Shown piece after piece: positions 9,889 through 20,372 of a stretch of DNA of 64,000 bases. Source of the stretch: Epichloe hybrida (lineage: Eukaryota > Ascomycota > Sordariomycetes > Hypocreales > Clavicipitaceae); NCBI GenBank assembly GCA_019022495.1, contig JAFEKR010000011.1, positions 620,001-684,000 of the forward strand. Reading direction: 5' to 3'. The translations under genes and the position numbers were made by a program. The notes below the pieces were generated by a model, which saw only the letters and a program-made list of their open reading frames with translations, had not been told where the DNA came from and ran no database searches. Numbering within the stretch: the stretch's first letter is position 1; every line of letters begins with the position of its first letter.

Positions 9889-10577
9889 AGCTGCCAATCG
9901 AGATTCGAGAACGGACACTGGACTTGATGATCGACAACACCTTTCGTACGCAGACCGTGGTACCAGCGATCAAGACAGCTGCTTGCAGATGTCCCAAGTA
10001 CGATAGAGATCACGTCTTCCAAACATCACAGATGAAGACGCTGCCGAATTTGCTAGGCCAGGCACTGGGCGACGAGTTCTATCGAATATTCTTCCGGAAG
10101 AAGAAGTTCCGATTTAGGTGCGCTTGCGAGTTGCTTGTGCATCTCAACGACAACCCGCACCTCAAACATCACGTCCGCCACATTGTAGTTCACTGGTGCG
10201 GCCCCCAGTCGGCCGAAGCATTCAAAGCGATACCCAAGTGCCCGAAACTTGAGTCTCTGTCAATCAATCTATCCAAATCGACTTTGATGCATCTGAACGA
10301 GCGGGCAGAAATAATGAGAACCTATTTTCCGATTGCCTATCGAAATATACGCATGTCAGACGTTTTGGGTATGGACGAGCTATTGGCAATTCGCGGTCTT
10401 CAAGACGTACACGTCTTTCATATCCAGCCGAAGAGCAATTCGCATAGCGTGGAGATGGACAGGGCGTGTCTATGGGAAATGCTGACGCGTAAGCTTACCT
10501 TACCACCAGACGTGAGTATTGCTTGAACCGCCAAACTGGGTATTTTGGACGCTGACAGGCAATAGCCTCTGATATAG
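9885..10577 (+). CDS. F-box-like/leucine-rich fungal protein, possible 3' portion of a larger gene
   Basis: The frame begins MKLPIEIRERTLDLMID, which matches the F-box-like LPxEIRxxIxxLL pattern common in fungal paralogues. It continues through a cysteine-containing middle (CRCPKYDRDHVF) and a region of short strands (PKCPKLESLSINLSKST), as in LRR-like F-box partners. An intron with GTGAGT donor (10512) and CTGAC...CAATAG acceptor (10565) would end the protein four codons later (TAG at 10575-10577); without splicing it stops at 10526. Such proteins usually recruit substrates to SCF ubiquitin ligases. Assignment rests on the N-terminal motif only. Confidence 0.4.
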
Positions 10578-11030
10578 GCACATCATAGTAGAAAAGAGGC
10601 ACGCATGTTTATCAGTGTTCGGGGAAGATGAAAGATGCTTTACAGTGTCTTGGGATGGAGTTGAGATAGTTTCAACGGCAGATGGTATAACTTTTCTTTC
10701 GTAGCTAAGCAGGGCAGCCCCTGGGCGTGTTATCATGTTGACTGCTCACGCAAAAAAAACAAATACTGGGAATTGATGAATAATGTGACAACTGATAAAT
10801 TACGAAAGCCTCCACTTGGTGAAGTCACTAAAGGTTTCGTACTCAAAAAGCGTTGTCGGGAGTTTTTTCTTGTCTTGCACTCTCACACCAAAGTAGTGTG
10901 GGCATCCGGCTCAAGATCAGTCTTGAAGACGACTGATCGAGCAATGGCAGAAGACGACTCTGAAGAACAAACTTCGTGGTTAACAAAGAACCTACCATGT
11001 ACGGACCAAACGTGCCAAATGTGAGTTTTA

Positions 11031-11504
11031 TTGTTGGGCTTGGTTCAAATTTACGAGAATTATTCAAAATCCAATTGGATGCGTGTTTTCGCATCTAAAC
11101 TCCAAGGTAAGACGCTTTTGATTCCTCTTTCCTGTGCTCTCCTCTGGGAAATCGCGCAGATGGTGGAGCGATGCCGCAAGGCGTTGCGACTCCAATTGGA
11201 ACTCATCGCGGAGCCGGATTCCGTGTACGATGAGGTCGTTACTCCAAGCAATGGGGCTGTAGATGCCGCTGGGGGCTCTTCAGCAGCGGTTGAGGCGAAG
11301 GTGACCACGGTGATGGCAAAGCCACTTGCGCTCTGGGTTCAATGTGATCGGGCGTATACGCGGGAACGAGTTGCTCATTCTGTACGGAGTACCTCAGAGA
11401 AACTATTCCAAAGTCTGGGCTGGAGCAAGGTTGAAGATTTCCCGTGGGCACCAACAAGCGGGTTACGGGGGACATTCGGAAAAACGTTCAAGCCTAATAA
11501 TTAG
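11031..11504 (+). CDS. Hypothetical reading frame, possibly spliced; doubtful
   Basis: An open frame of 157 codons. Its second half (from Met at 11160) reads like a protein (VERCRKALRLQLELIAEPDS...). A plausible 51-base intron (GTAAGA at 11106 to CGCAG at 11158) would join it to the preceding residues. No family is recognised. A copy of the intergenic palindrome GTACGGAGTAC lies inside it (11382-11392), which argues against coding. The rest of 10578-11708 shows nothing else beyond a C-run near 11573-11583. Confidence 0.25.
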   Translation: MLGLVQIYENYSKSNWMRVFASKLQGKTLLIPLSCALLWEIAQMVERCRKALRLQLELIAEPDSVYDEVVTPSNGAVDAAGGSSAAVEAKVTTVMAKPLALWVQCDRAYTRERVAHSVRSTSEKLFQSLGWSKVEDFPWAPTSGLRGTFGKTFKPNN

Positions 11505-11708
11505 AAGACGTTGGCCGGCTCACGTGACTATCAAGAATTTGGTGTGCGCACCAGCAGTTTGCCCTACTCGTGCCCCCCCCCCCACCCACAGGGTCGAAAT
11601 TTCCACCATGTTAAGCGAGCGTAGACCAAACCTCCGCCATCTTCACTTCAACCCGAATCCATCGACCCATATTCGAGCACACGGCAACGACCGGTACAGT
11701 TGCCCATC

Positions 11709-12479
11709 ATGTCGCTCGTTTCGGGAGAGAAGACGAACTTCCAGTTCGTAAGTAACGCCTGCCTTGCCATCGATCGGCGACGCTCTCGATTTGCACAATC
11801 GTTCCGGCCAGCTTGGCTGTGAACTCTCGACAAGTCGCCGGCGAATCGAACACTATTTTCCCTTCTCAATCATCGTTTTCAGCGGAGTTTTGGGGCTAAC
11901 ATCGAGGCAATAGATCTTGCGTCTTCTGAACACCAATGTTGACGGCAAGCAAAAGGTCATGTATGCCTTGACTAAGATCAAGGGTGTCGGTCGCCGATAC
12001 TCCAACTTGGTCTGCAAGAAGGCTGATGTCGACCTGAATAAGCGGTACGAAAATGGCCACCCCCCTCGTCTCTCGCAAGCATGACCACGCAATGGCGGAG
12101 CAACGGAAGTTCTCTTTAGAACACCATGGCGGAATCGGCAAAAAAAAAAAAAAAAACTAACGCATTTCTCTTTCGCAGCGCCGGTGAGTTCACCTCGGAA
12201 GAGCTTGAGCGAATCGTCACTATCATCCAGAACCCTACTCAGTACAAGATCCCCACCTGGTTCCTCAACAGACAGCGCGACATTGTCGACGGCAAGAACT
12301 CCCAGTTCTTGGCCAACGGTGTCGACTCCAAGCTCCGTGATGACTTGGAGCGCTTGAAGAAGATTCGTGCTCACCGTGGTCTCCGTCACTACTGGGGTCT
12401 CCGTGTCCGCGGTCAGCACACCAAGACCACTGGTCGCCGTGGCCGAACTGTCGGTGTCTCCAAGAAGAAGGGTGGTTAA
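11709..12479 (+). CDS. RPS18: 40S ribosomal protein S18 (uS13)
   Basis: Three exons (11709-11747, 11914-12044, 12179-12479) encode 156 aa, the usual length of fungal S18. The protein reads [13 protein letters not shown], then [28 protein letters not shown], and ends [22 protein letters not shown]. uS13 sits in the head of the small subunit and contacts the large subunit through bridge B1 and the P-site tRNA. Introns at the 5' end and strong GTAAGT/GTACGA donors are typical of fungal ribosomal protein genes. Intron 2 carries an A-run of about 17 (12140-12156). It is convergent with SDO1. Confidence 0.97.
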
Positions 12480-12938
12480 ACAAGTTGATGATTACTACTG
12501 CAAATGGCATATGTGGAGGGGGGTTGGGGAAGGCGTGTCGGATCGGGTTTATTCCATCTTTGCGTGCACATTTTCTCAAAAAACTTGAACGGGGGTTTTT
12601 GTCTCGAGGGGCATGCAGCTAGGCCTAGCTGTACTCTAGATCCGGAGTGACGAATGAAAAAAGCATTCAAACAAAACCGTAGTCTACTTTCTCTGCCGTG
12701 TCTTTGTAGTGGTGGAGCCTGGAGAAGCGACGTTGGTGAAGGCCATGAACATACGCTTGCTGTGACTATTGCTGTCCGCAGTGTTCAAGCCACTTTTCTT
12801 GCTTGACCGCCAACTTGCTGTCGAATCTGATGTAAAGGTAGTGGAGGTGCAAAACAGCCGAAACTGTAGTATCGACAGAGGGACGGATATCAGCTTCTAA
12901 ATTTTGTCATGTCTGTACATCCTTGGCATTGCATTCAT
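12480..12938. other. Convergent intergenic region RPS18/SDO1
   Basis: Holds the two 3' flanks. No other feature is seen. Confidence 0.7.
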
Positions 12939-13895
12939 TCAATCCTCATGAGTAACTGCCATGTCCAGCACCTCCACCCTTCCCTGACCCTTGGTTTCGT
13001 TCCTAATAAAATCCGACAAGGCCTTGAACGCACTAGGCTCTACGAACCTAACGACTTCCCATTCCGAGCCGACGACATCTTGAGTTTCTACTTGCTCGAC
13101 GTATCCCAAGATCTTGTCCTTGACGGTTCCGGGTGCCCTTTGTTCTCCACCATCGTCCTCCTTGGCCGCTGCTCCCTTGTTCCCAGCTGCCTTGAGAGCT
13201 TGCTTCAACACGTTGGTAGGACATGAGACCCGTAACCTCATTCTTGCTCTAGCCACGGGGATAGGCTGATGCGCAATCAGAGCCTTCATGGCCTCCAACG
13301 CCTGACTCTTGGCACTTTTCGTCGTGACAACGCCAGTCCAGTTGTGTTCCTTGATCCTGTTGGGCTTGGCTTCGCCATCGTCGCCCGTCGCTGGCGTGCC
13401 CGCACCGCTCCCTGCACCGCTCCCTGCACCACCACTTTTCTCTGCGGAATTGTTATGAGCATGGGAGCTCAACATGTCGAGCGCCTTCTCGATCATGCCA
13501 AAGGTATATACCCGCTTTATCCTCGGGTCCACCAGCTTGCTTGCCACTATGCCGATGACCTCGTTGTGCACGCGTTCCGATTGTGCCGCTCGTTCCTTCT
13601 CGCCGACTTGCAGCTCTCCCTTTTTGAGCATCTCCAACACGATATCGTCGGTGGACTTGCCCTTGCCAAAGGCCTTTTCGAGGTCCTCCCGCGGCGCCGT
13701 CTGTCCCTTGGAGACGTTCAGGAAGACGTTTGGGATCTGGAGGACGTTGTCTAGGTCGGTCTCTATTCCAGACCGCCATTCCATGACCTTGTTCTTGTAG
13801 CAAGCGATTTCGAATCGTTTTTTGCCCTTCTTCAGGCGCACAAGCGACACGTTTGTCAGCTTGATTTGGTTGGAGGGCTGTTGGATCAGAGGCAT
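12939..13895 (-). CDS. SDO1: Ribosome maturation protein SDO1 (SBDS family)
   Basis: Intronless, 318 aa. The N-terminal FYSH domain begins PSNQIKLTNVSLVRLKKGKKRFEIACYKNKV. It is followed by the helical domain II with the conserved GELQVGEKER...NEVIGIVASKLVDP and the C-terminal ferredoxin-like domain (QPIPVARARMRLRVSCP). SBDS/SDO1 works with the GTPase EFL1 to release eIF6/TIF6 from nascent 60S subunits. The protein is longer than yeast SDO1 because of two low-complexity insertions: a Gly/Ala-rich one after the YTFGMIEKAL segment, and a Lys/Asp-rich one near residue 245. It shares a 453 bp divergent promoter with the Trp-tRNA ligase gene, so both belong to the translation apparatus. Confidence 0.95.
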   Translation of the reverse strand: MPLIQQPSNQIKLTNVSLVRLKKGKKRFEIACYKNKVMEWRSGIETDLDNVLQIPNVFLNVSKGQTAPREDLEKAFGKGKSTDDIVLEMLKKGELQVGEKERAAQSERVHNEVIGIVASKLVDPRIKRVYTFGMIEKALDMLSSHAHNNSAEKSGGAGSGAGSGAGTPATGDDGEAKPNRIKEHNWTGVVTTKSAKSQALEAMKALIAHQPIPVARARMRLRVSCPTNVLKQALKAAGNKGAAAKEDDGGEQRAPGTVKDKILGYVEQVETQDVVGSEWEVVRFVEPSAFKALSDFIRNETKGQGRVEVLDMAVTHED

Positions 13896-14348
13896 GGTGG
13901 GCTGATGATGTATGAGTAAAGCAAGAACAGGAAAAAAAAGGGCTCGAAAGAAGAAAACAGGCAGGAACCGCTGGCTTTGGTTTCGTTAGGAGATATCTGT
14001 CTCCGTATCCGTCTCTGGTATCAAGGATGCGAAAAAGAGAAAAGTCTTGCTTAAATACGAGCGAAGAATGATGGCAATGGCACTGGCACTGCTGTAATAC
14101 CTGAGGTGAACCCCGCCATGTGCACGAAATTCTTTGGCTGCCCCGCCTTCCTCTCTGGACCTCTTTCTTCTCTACTAGTGACCCTACTACGCCAAAGTGT
14201 CTAATTCGACGGGGTTGAGTCACAACAGACGTGCCTGTCCGATCCACGGTAGACCCCTCGAGTTTTGTACGAGTTGGAGCGTTCCAACCCCGACTCCTCA
14301 AAGCCACCCGTCGCGACCCGTCCTGGAATCCTTTCTGCCCAAAACACA
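13896..14348. promoter_or_regulatory. Divergent promoter between SDO1 and the Trp-tRNA ligase gene
   Basis: 453 bp separate the two start codons. Shared control is inferred from the layout and from the common role of both genes in translation. No specific factor site is claimed. Confidence 0.4.
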
Positions 14349-16213
14349 ATGGCGTCTGTTCCTGACCAAACGGCCGCCGTTGCTGACGCAACTGCCCGGG
14401 ATGCGGCGTCCTCGAAGCAGGATATCAACCCCTGGTCGGTATCAGGCGAGGTTGGGGAGGATGGCAAGGTCAAGGCCATTGACTACCGTAAACTCATCGA
14501 TGAGTTCGGTACCAGCTCCATCAACGAGGCGCTGTTACAACGCTGGGAAAAGGTCACTGGTACTAGACCTCATCGATTCATGCGCCGCGGCATCTTTTTC
14601 AGTCACCGCGACCTGGACATGATTCTTGACCGTTACGAGAAGGTTTGGACCCTTTGCCTTTTGCACCTGCAATGGCGTTGCTTGTGTCAAGGTTTACTAA
14701 GAGGATAGTTTTAGAATGAGCCCTTCTTCCTCTACACTGGTCGTGGACCGAGCAGTGACAGTATGCATATCGGTCACACCCAAGTGTTTGACTTTGTGAA
14801 GTAAGAGGGGAGACAAAATCCGGAGACACAACCAGACATAGACAGCACTGACTTGTACGATTTAGGTGGCTGCAGGAGACTCTGGACGTCCCCTTGATTG
14901 TCATGTTGACTGATGGTGAGATGGACTGTGCCCGAGCCCACGAAACAGGACAGTACGATTGACGGTGTTTTTTCCCTAGACGAAAAGTATCTATTCTCCG
15001 AGAAGCGGACTGTAGAGGAGGTCATGGGGTACAGCCGAACCAACGCCACGGATATCATTGCCGCTGGTTTTGATCCCAAGAAGACGTTTATCTTTTCAGA
15101 CTTTGCTTACGTCGGCGGCGCCTTTTACAAGAACATTGTTCGCTTTGCGAAGAGAGTGACGTATAATACTGCCAAGGCAATTTTTGGATTTGACGGAAGG
15201 TAATATCATCTGCTTCTTGGGTACCCCCCCCTTATAAGAAGTCGAGTTGCGAGAATGTTAAGTCCTGGACAGTTCAAATATTGGCAAGATTCATTTTGCC
15301 AGCATCCAAGGCGCAACGTCGTTTGCCTCTTCGTTCCCCCACATCTTTGGCGAGGACGAGAAGAAAACGGCCAGCATTCCGTGCTTGATTCCCTGCGCCA
15401 TTGACCAAGACCCTTACTTCCGCTTGACGAGAGATTGTGCCTCGGGCCTGAAGTTTGCCAAGCCGGCTCTGATTCACATGCGATTTCTCGATGCCTTGCA
15501 AGGTCCCGGATCGAAAATGTCGGCCAGTGACGATAACTCTGCCATTTTCTTGAGCGACTCTGCAAAACAGATCAAGACGAAGGTCAACAGATACGCATTC
15601 TCTGGTGGACGCGAAACTCTAGAGGAGCATCGCGAGAAGGGCGGCAACGCCGACGTGGATGTCGCTTATCAATACCTCACCTTCTTCATGGAGGATGATG
15701 AAGTGAGTGGATATCGGCAAAGGGGGAGTCTATTTTGGACAAACTAACCGAGTAAACCTCTAGGAGCTTAAGAAGATCAAGGACGACTACACTAGCGGCA
15801 GGCTGCTCACAGGCGAGGTAAGGACATGATTCTGGTCTAGATGAGCCCACTGCAAGCCCAGACTTGCTGACCACAAACTACAGTTGAAAGCAATTTGCAT
15901 CGACTATCTCCAGAAATACGTCGGTGTCTTCCAAGAACGACGGTCCAAGGTCACAGACGCCGTGGTGGACGAGTTCATGTCTGTCCGTCCCCTGGAGTGG
16001 AAAGGAAACCCCAACGTTCCGAGAGCAGACCTCGTCGTTCCAGTGACCAAACCAGCCGACGGCGTCGCATCGGCGGATGCTGCAGGAGCATCAGGTGAGA
16101 TGAGTAAGAACCAAATGAAGAAACTCCTCAAGGAGCAGCAGACCGCTGCCAAGAAGGCTGCAAAGGCTAAGGAAAAGGAAGCGGCAGAAGCTGCGGGTGA
16201 CGACGAAGCATAG
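14349..16213 (+). CDS. WRS1: Cytosolic tryptophan--tRNA ligase
   Basis: Seven exons (14349-14642, 14715-14800, 14866-14915, 14980-15199, 15273-15702, 15764-15817, 15884-16213) encode 487 aa. It charges tRNA-Trp in the cytosol. Class I signatures are present: MHIGH in exon 2 (the HIGH motif) and SKMSAS in exon 5 (the KMSKS loop). Other typical eukaryotic TrpRS segments are [29 protein letters not shown] and [11 protein letters not shown]. The C-terminus has a Lys/Ala/Glu-rich extension ([27 protein letters not shown]) likely to bind RNA or form a coil. All splice junctions restore the conserved reading frame. Confidence 0.96.
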
Positions 16214-16851
16214 AAGAAAAGGAAAAAAAAAAAAAGAAATCTCCTTCACCCCACTTCTGTAGACAATGAGAAATGCTTTTTCTCGCGACCGTGACCCCGC
16301 TCCATGTCGAAAGGAACAAGTGTTTGATGCATCGTGACACGACAACCAATGAGTGGATGCACAAGCCGATGGTCTCTTGCAAGTCACACGAAACCAACTC
16401 AAATCCGGTTGCAGAAGGTGGACTGAAAAAAAAAACAGTTTCCTGAGTCCTGAGCCACCTCTTTTTGATGGCGGCCATCAGATGCACGTTGGCACTCGCA
16501 GCTGTTTGGCTGGGACAAAGAATGCTACAACGAATCAGGCAAAGATGAACAATAGAAAGGTGAAAGGGCACTGCTGCACGTTTGTGCACAGTCGGTTACG
16601 GCGGCAAACGGGTGAGTTGACTGATATAAAGAGGGCTGGGCAAACCATGCTACGTTGCGCGAAGAGGATAGATGGACTTTAGTTTTATTTTATTTTTTGA
16701 CTCAACTTTTGTTTCATTTTCTGCCTCTTTTTATATTTGCTTAATCTGGTTCGTTTGGCCTTCACAAGAAAAGGGGTTTTGCTTCAGCAGGTTTTTTTTC
16801 TTCATCGCGTCCACTTGTAATCTGCTGGTCAGTTTCGGGAATTCGGGTACA
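16214..16851. other. Intergenic region Trp-tRNA ligase / DJ-1-like gene
   Basis: An A-rich run at 16222-16236 follows the ligase stop codon. No gene is supported. The T-rich stretch 16680-16810 is the proximal promoter or 5' UTR of the next gene. Confidence 0.6.
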
Positions 16852-17756
16852 ATGAAGTTTACTATGATTCAAGTGGTCAGCTGGCTGGCCAATGCGGGCG
16901 TCGCCTCAGCAATCGTCGTTGGCAGAGGAGGAGGAGGAGGAGGAGGAGGAGGAGGCGAAGATAACAACACGACATATCCCAAGAACTGGGCCGTGACATT
17001 ATTCAACAGTTTCGATACCATGGATGTCTTTGGGCCAATCGACGTGCTCTTCTACGCATCCATGAGCAAACAACTCAATCTCAGCTTCGTTGCCGAGACC
17101 ATGGATCCCGTGAGGATGCGCCCCGTCTCGCAGGCCGTCAACAAGATGGGCTCGCACTTCGAGGCCTCCATCAACCCCACGCATACTTTTGACAAGCCGC
17201 CGAGGGATATCGATGTGTTGCTCGTCCCGGGTGGACCGGGCGTGAGAAACGCCAGCACCTCGCAGGCCGCGGTGGATTTCGTCCGCAAGACGTACCCGAC
17301 CGTCAAGTACTTGTTGACGGTGTGCACCGGATCAGGCATTGCTGCCAGGGCAGGCGTCTTGGACGGCAAGCGGGCGACGACCAACAAGGCTGCTTGGAAG
17401 GAAATCGTTGCGATGGGAAGCAAGGTGAAGTGGGTGTCGCCGGCGAGGTGGACGGTTGATGGTAATGTTTGGACATCGTCAGGTGTATGTTGTTTCTCTG
17501 CTTTGTTTCTTTCTTTCTTTCTCTCTTTCTTTCTTGTTCGACGGGCACGTGCGTTGCGCGGAGCAGAGCAGAGCTGACTCGACATCAGGTGACCTCCGGG
17601 CTCGATCTCATCTTCGAATTCATTGATGTCATGTACTCCAAGGACCTGTCACGCAGGCTCCAGGGCACCGTCGAGTACGAGCGAGCCAAAGACGCATGCG
17701 ACGACCCCTTTGCGGCCTTGCACGGCGTTCAGCCCACTGGCGATTGTCGCGCATGA
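16852..17756 (+). CDS. Secreted DJ-1/PfpI (class I glutamine amidotransferase-like) protein
   Basis: Two exons (16852-17484 and 17589-17756) encode 266 aa. An N-terminal signal-like segment (about residues 1-20) and a run of ten Gly encoded by a GGA repeat precede the domain. The DJ-1/PfpI fold is recognised by FDTMDVFGPIDVL, the DVLLVPGGPG loop, and the nucleophile elbow TVCTGSG with Cys158. Relatives include isonitrile hydratases, ThiJ-like chaperones and transcriptional regulator domains. The secretion signal and lack of extra domains point to an extracellular or secretory-pathway enzyme of unknown substrate. The intron contains a TTTC microsatellite. The polyglycine run is unlikely to be functional and may vary in length among strains. 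Confidence 0.8.
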
Positions 17757-18594
17757 TTGAGCCTTGTTGGCCTAATCCGTGGGGTATTTACATTGACATT
17801 GCACAGTCTATGTAGGGGTATTTCCGCTGGTAGGAGATACTAGGTATATATATGTACGAATAGTCTTAGTAATATATATATATTATATGTGGTATGTACT
17901 GACTTAGTGCCACACTACGTTTACTGCCCCTCATTTTGTACCTCCTGTACGGATTGCATACATGAAAACAAACAGGGATTAGAGGGCAGGGCGTTCGAAC
18001 GACGGAGAAAAAGCTATGTAATGCACGCGGATGGAGCTGGACTACGGATCCGTACGTGAATAAAACACCATTTACATACATAAATAGACGCTATAGAGTT
18101 TCGAGCACTATCATCTGACTGCCATGTTACGTGAGCCGGCTGACCTTCCCCAAAACGCCGAATAGTGGGTGCAGGCACGACACCAGCACCATTCCGCATT
18201 CCGCGCTACTGGATCAAGGTTGAGGCTGCGGATAACAGGAGGCCGCAGTGAACCACCAGGACAGGTGTTAGTGTAATAAGATATTAATCCGGTGGCACTC
18301 CTGCTGGTGCTGCTCTGTTGCTGGTTAACCAGTAGCGCCCCATGGGTCTCACGTTCCTGCAGGCCCAATTGCGTCGTTTGCGGTCGTCATCCACTTCCGC
18401 CCTCGGGACCGCGCTCGGAAACTTCTCGCTCGTTGTCTAGCTCTCTCTCTCACTCTCTCTTCATCCTGTTTCATCCTCGTACCCTCCTCATCTTTCTTTG
18501 CCCATCCGTAAAAGAAATCCAACAAGACCCTCCTTCACAACCTAATCAAGTCTCGTCTCTTGCTGCCGTTTCCTCCACCATCAGCCCGTCAACC
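17757..18594. other. Intergenic region, promoter of carboxypeptidase Y
   Basis: Contains an AT-rich block with TATATATA (17845-17885) and the palindrome TACGGATCC-GTAC near 18046. A CT-rich stretch (18430-18480) just upstream of the start codon is typical of fungal promoters. No gene is supported. Confidence 0.6.
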
Positions 18595-20372
18595 ATGCGG
18601 CTGTCCACCTCTGCCCTCGTGCTCGGTGCCGCCTCCTCCGCGGTTGGCCTCCAGGAACAAAAGGTCCTCAACAACCCTTCGAAGCTGCCCTTCGGCATCG
18701 ACCTCAACAAGATTGGCAATGTCGACTTTGACACCTGGACCAAGCCCCTGAAGGAGGCATATGGTGAAGCCTCGGCCGAGGCCAGGGGCATTTGGGACGA
18801 AGTAACTATGCTTGCACCAGATGCTGTCGATGCGTTCAAGAAGCATGTCATCAACGCCAAACCCAAGAAGCACTCGCGCATTCCCAACAACAAATGGGAC
18901 CACGTCGTAAAAGGCGCCGATGTACAGTCCATCTGGGTCGAGAATGAGAAGGGCGAGTCCCACCGCAAGGTCGGTGGCAAGCTTGACAACTACAACCTCC
19001 GTGCTAAGAAGGTCGATCCCGCCAAGCTGGGTGTCGACAAGGTCAAGCAGTACAGCGGTTACCTGGATGACGATGAGAAGGACAAGCATTTGTTCTACTG
19101 TGAGTGCGAAATCAAAATTGCATGATGGATAGCTGCAATGATCGATCAGCTGTGGACATCGATAAAAGATTCCAGTCAAACGAGCATAATGGCTAATTCT
19201 AATATCTAGGGTTCTTTGAGTCACGCAACGACCCCACGAATGACCCCGTGGTCCTCTGGCTTAACGGTGGCCCGGGTTGCTCATCGCTTACCGGTCTCTT
19301 CATGGAGCTCGGCCCTGCGTCCATCAACAAGAAGGTTGAGGTGGTCCACAACCCATACTCATGGAATGCCAATGCTTCCGTTATTTTCCTCGATCAGCCC
19401 GTCAATGTTGGCTACTCTTACGGAAGTGGCTCTGTCAGCAACACCGTTGCTGCTGGCAAGGATGTCTACGCTCTCCTCACTCTATTCTTCCATCAGTTCC
19501 CCGAGTATGCTAAGCAAGACTTCCACATTGCTGGCGAGTCCTACGGTGGTCACTATATCCCCGTCTTTACCTCTGAGATCCTATCTCACAAGGACCGCAA
19601 CATCAACCTCAAGAGCGTTCTGATTGGAAACGGATTGACCGATGGTTACACTCAGTACGAGTACTACCGCCCAATGGCTTGCGGTGATGGTGGCTACCCT
19701 GCTGTCTTGGACGAGAGCGCCTGCCAAGGCCTGGACAATGCCCTCCCCCGCTGCCAGTCGTTGATCAAATCTTGCTATGATTCCGAGAGTGTCTGGACCT
19801 GCGTACCCGCCAGTATCTACTGCAATAATGCCATGATTGGTCCTTACCAGCGCAGCGGCCGCAACCCTTACGATGTTCGCCGTGACTGCAAGGGCAGCAG
19901 CCTTTGCTACGACGAACTCGAATACATTTCTCAGTGGTTGAACAAGCCCGAGGTCATGGAGGCTCTCGGCGCCGAGGTTGACAAGTACGACAGCTGCAAC
20001 TTTGACATTAACCGCAACTTCTTGTTCCAGGGTGATTGGATGAAGCCTTACTTCAGATTGGTTCCCCAGATTCTCGACGAGATCCCTGTGCTCATCTATG
20101 CTGGCGATGCTGATTTCATCTGCAACTGGCTCGGTAACCAGGCTTGGACCAACAAGCTCGAGTGGTCCGGACACGAGGGCTTCAAGAAAGCTGAGAGCAA
20201 GGGAATCAAGGTTGCCTCCAGCAAGGATGGCAAGGACTACGGCAAGTTGAAGTCTCACGGTAACTTGTCCTTCCTCCAGATCTACAAGGCCGGACACATG
20301 ACGCCCTTTGACCAGCCCGAGCCTTCGCTCGATTTCCTGAACCGCTGGTTGTCTGGCAACTTGAAGGCTTAG
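18595..20372 (+). CDS. cpyA: Vacuolar carboxypeptidase Y (serine carboxypeptidase, S10)
   Basis: Two exons (18595-19099, 19210-20372) encode 555 aa, the size of fungal prepro-CPY. A signal peptide (about 1-17) is followed by a pro-region and then the mature enzyme from about [14 protein letters not shown]. The catalytic triad is visible: GESYGGHY with Ser279, the Asp of [11 protein letters not shown], and His of [10 protein letters not shown]. The oxyanion region [10 protein letters not shown] is intact. CPY degrades peptides in the vacuole from the C-terminus. Cysteine pattern and the NPYDVRRDC segment match CpyA orthologues. The intron is 110 bases with a GTGAGT donor. Confidence 0.95.
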
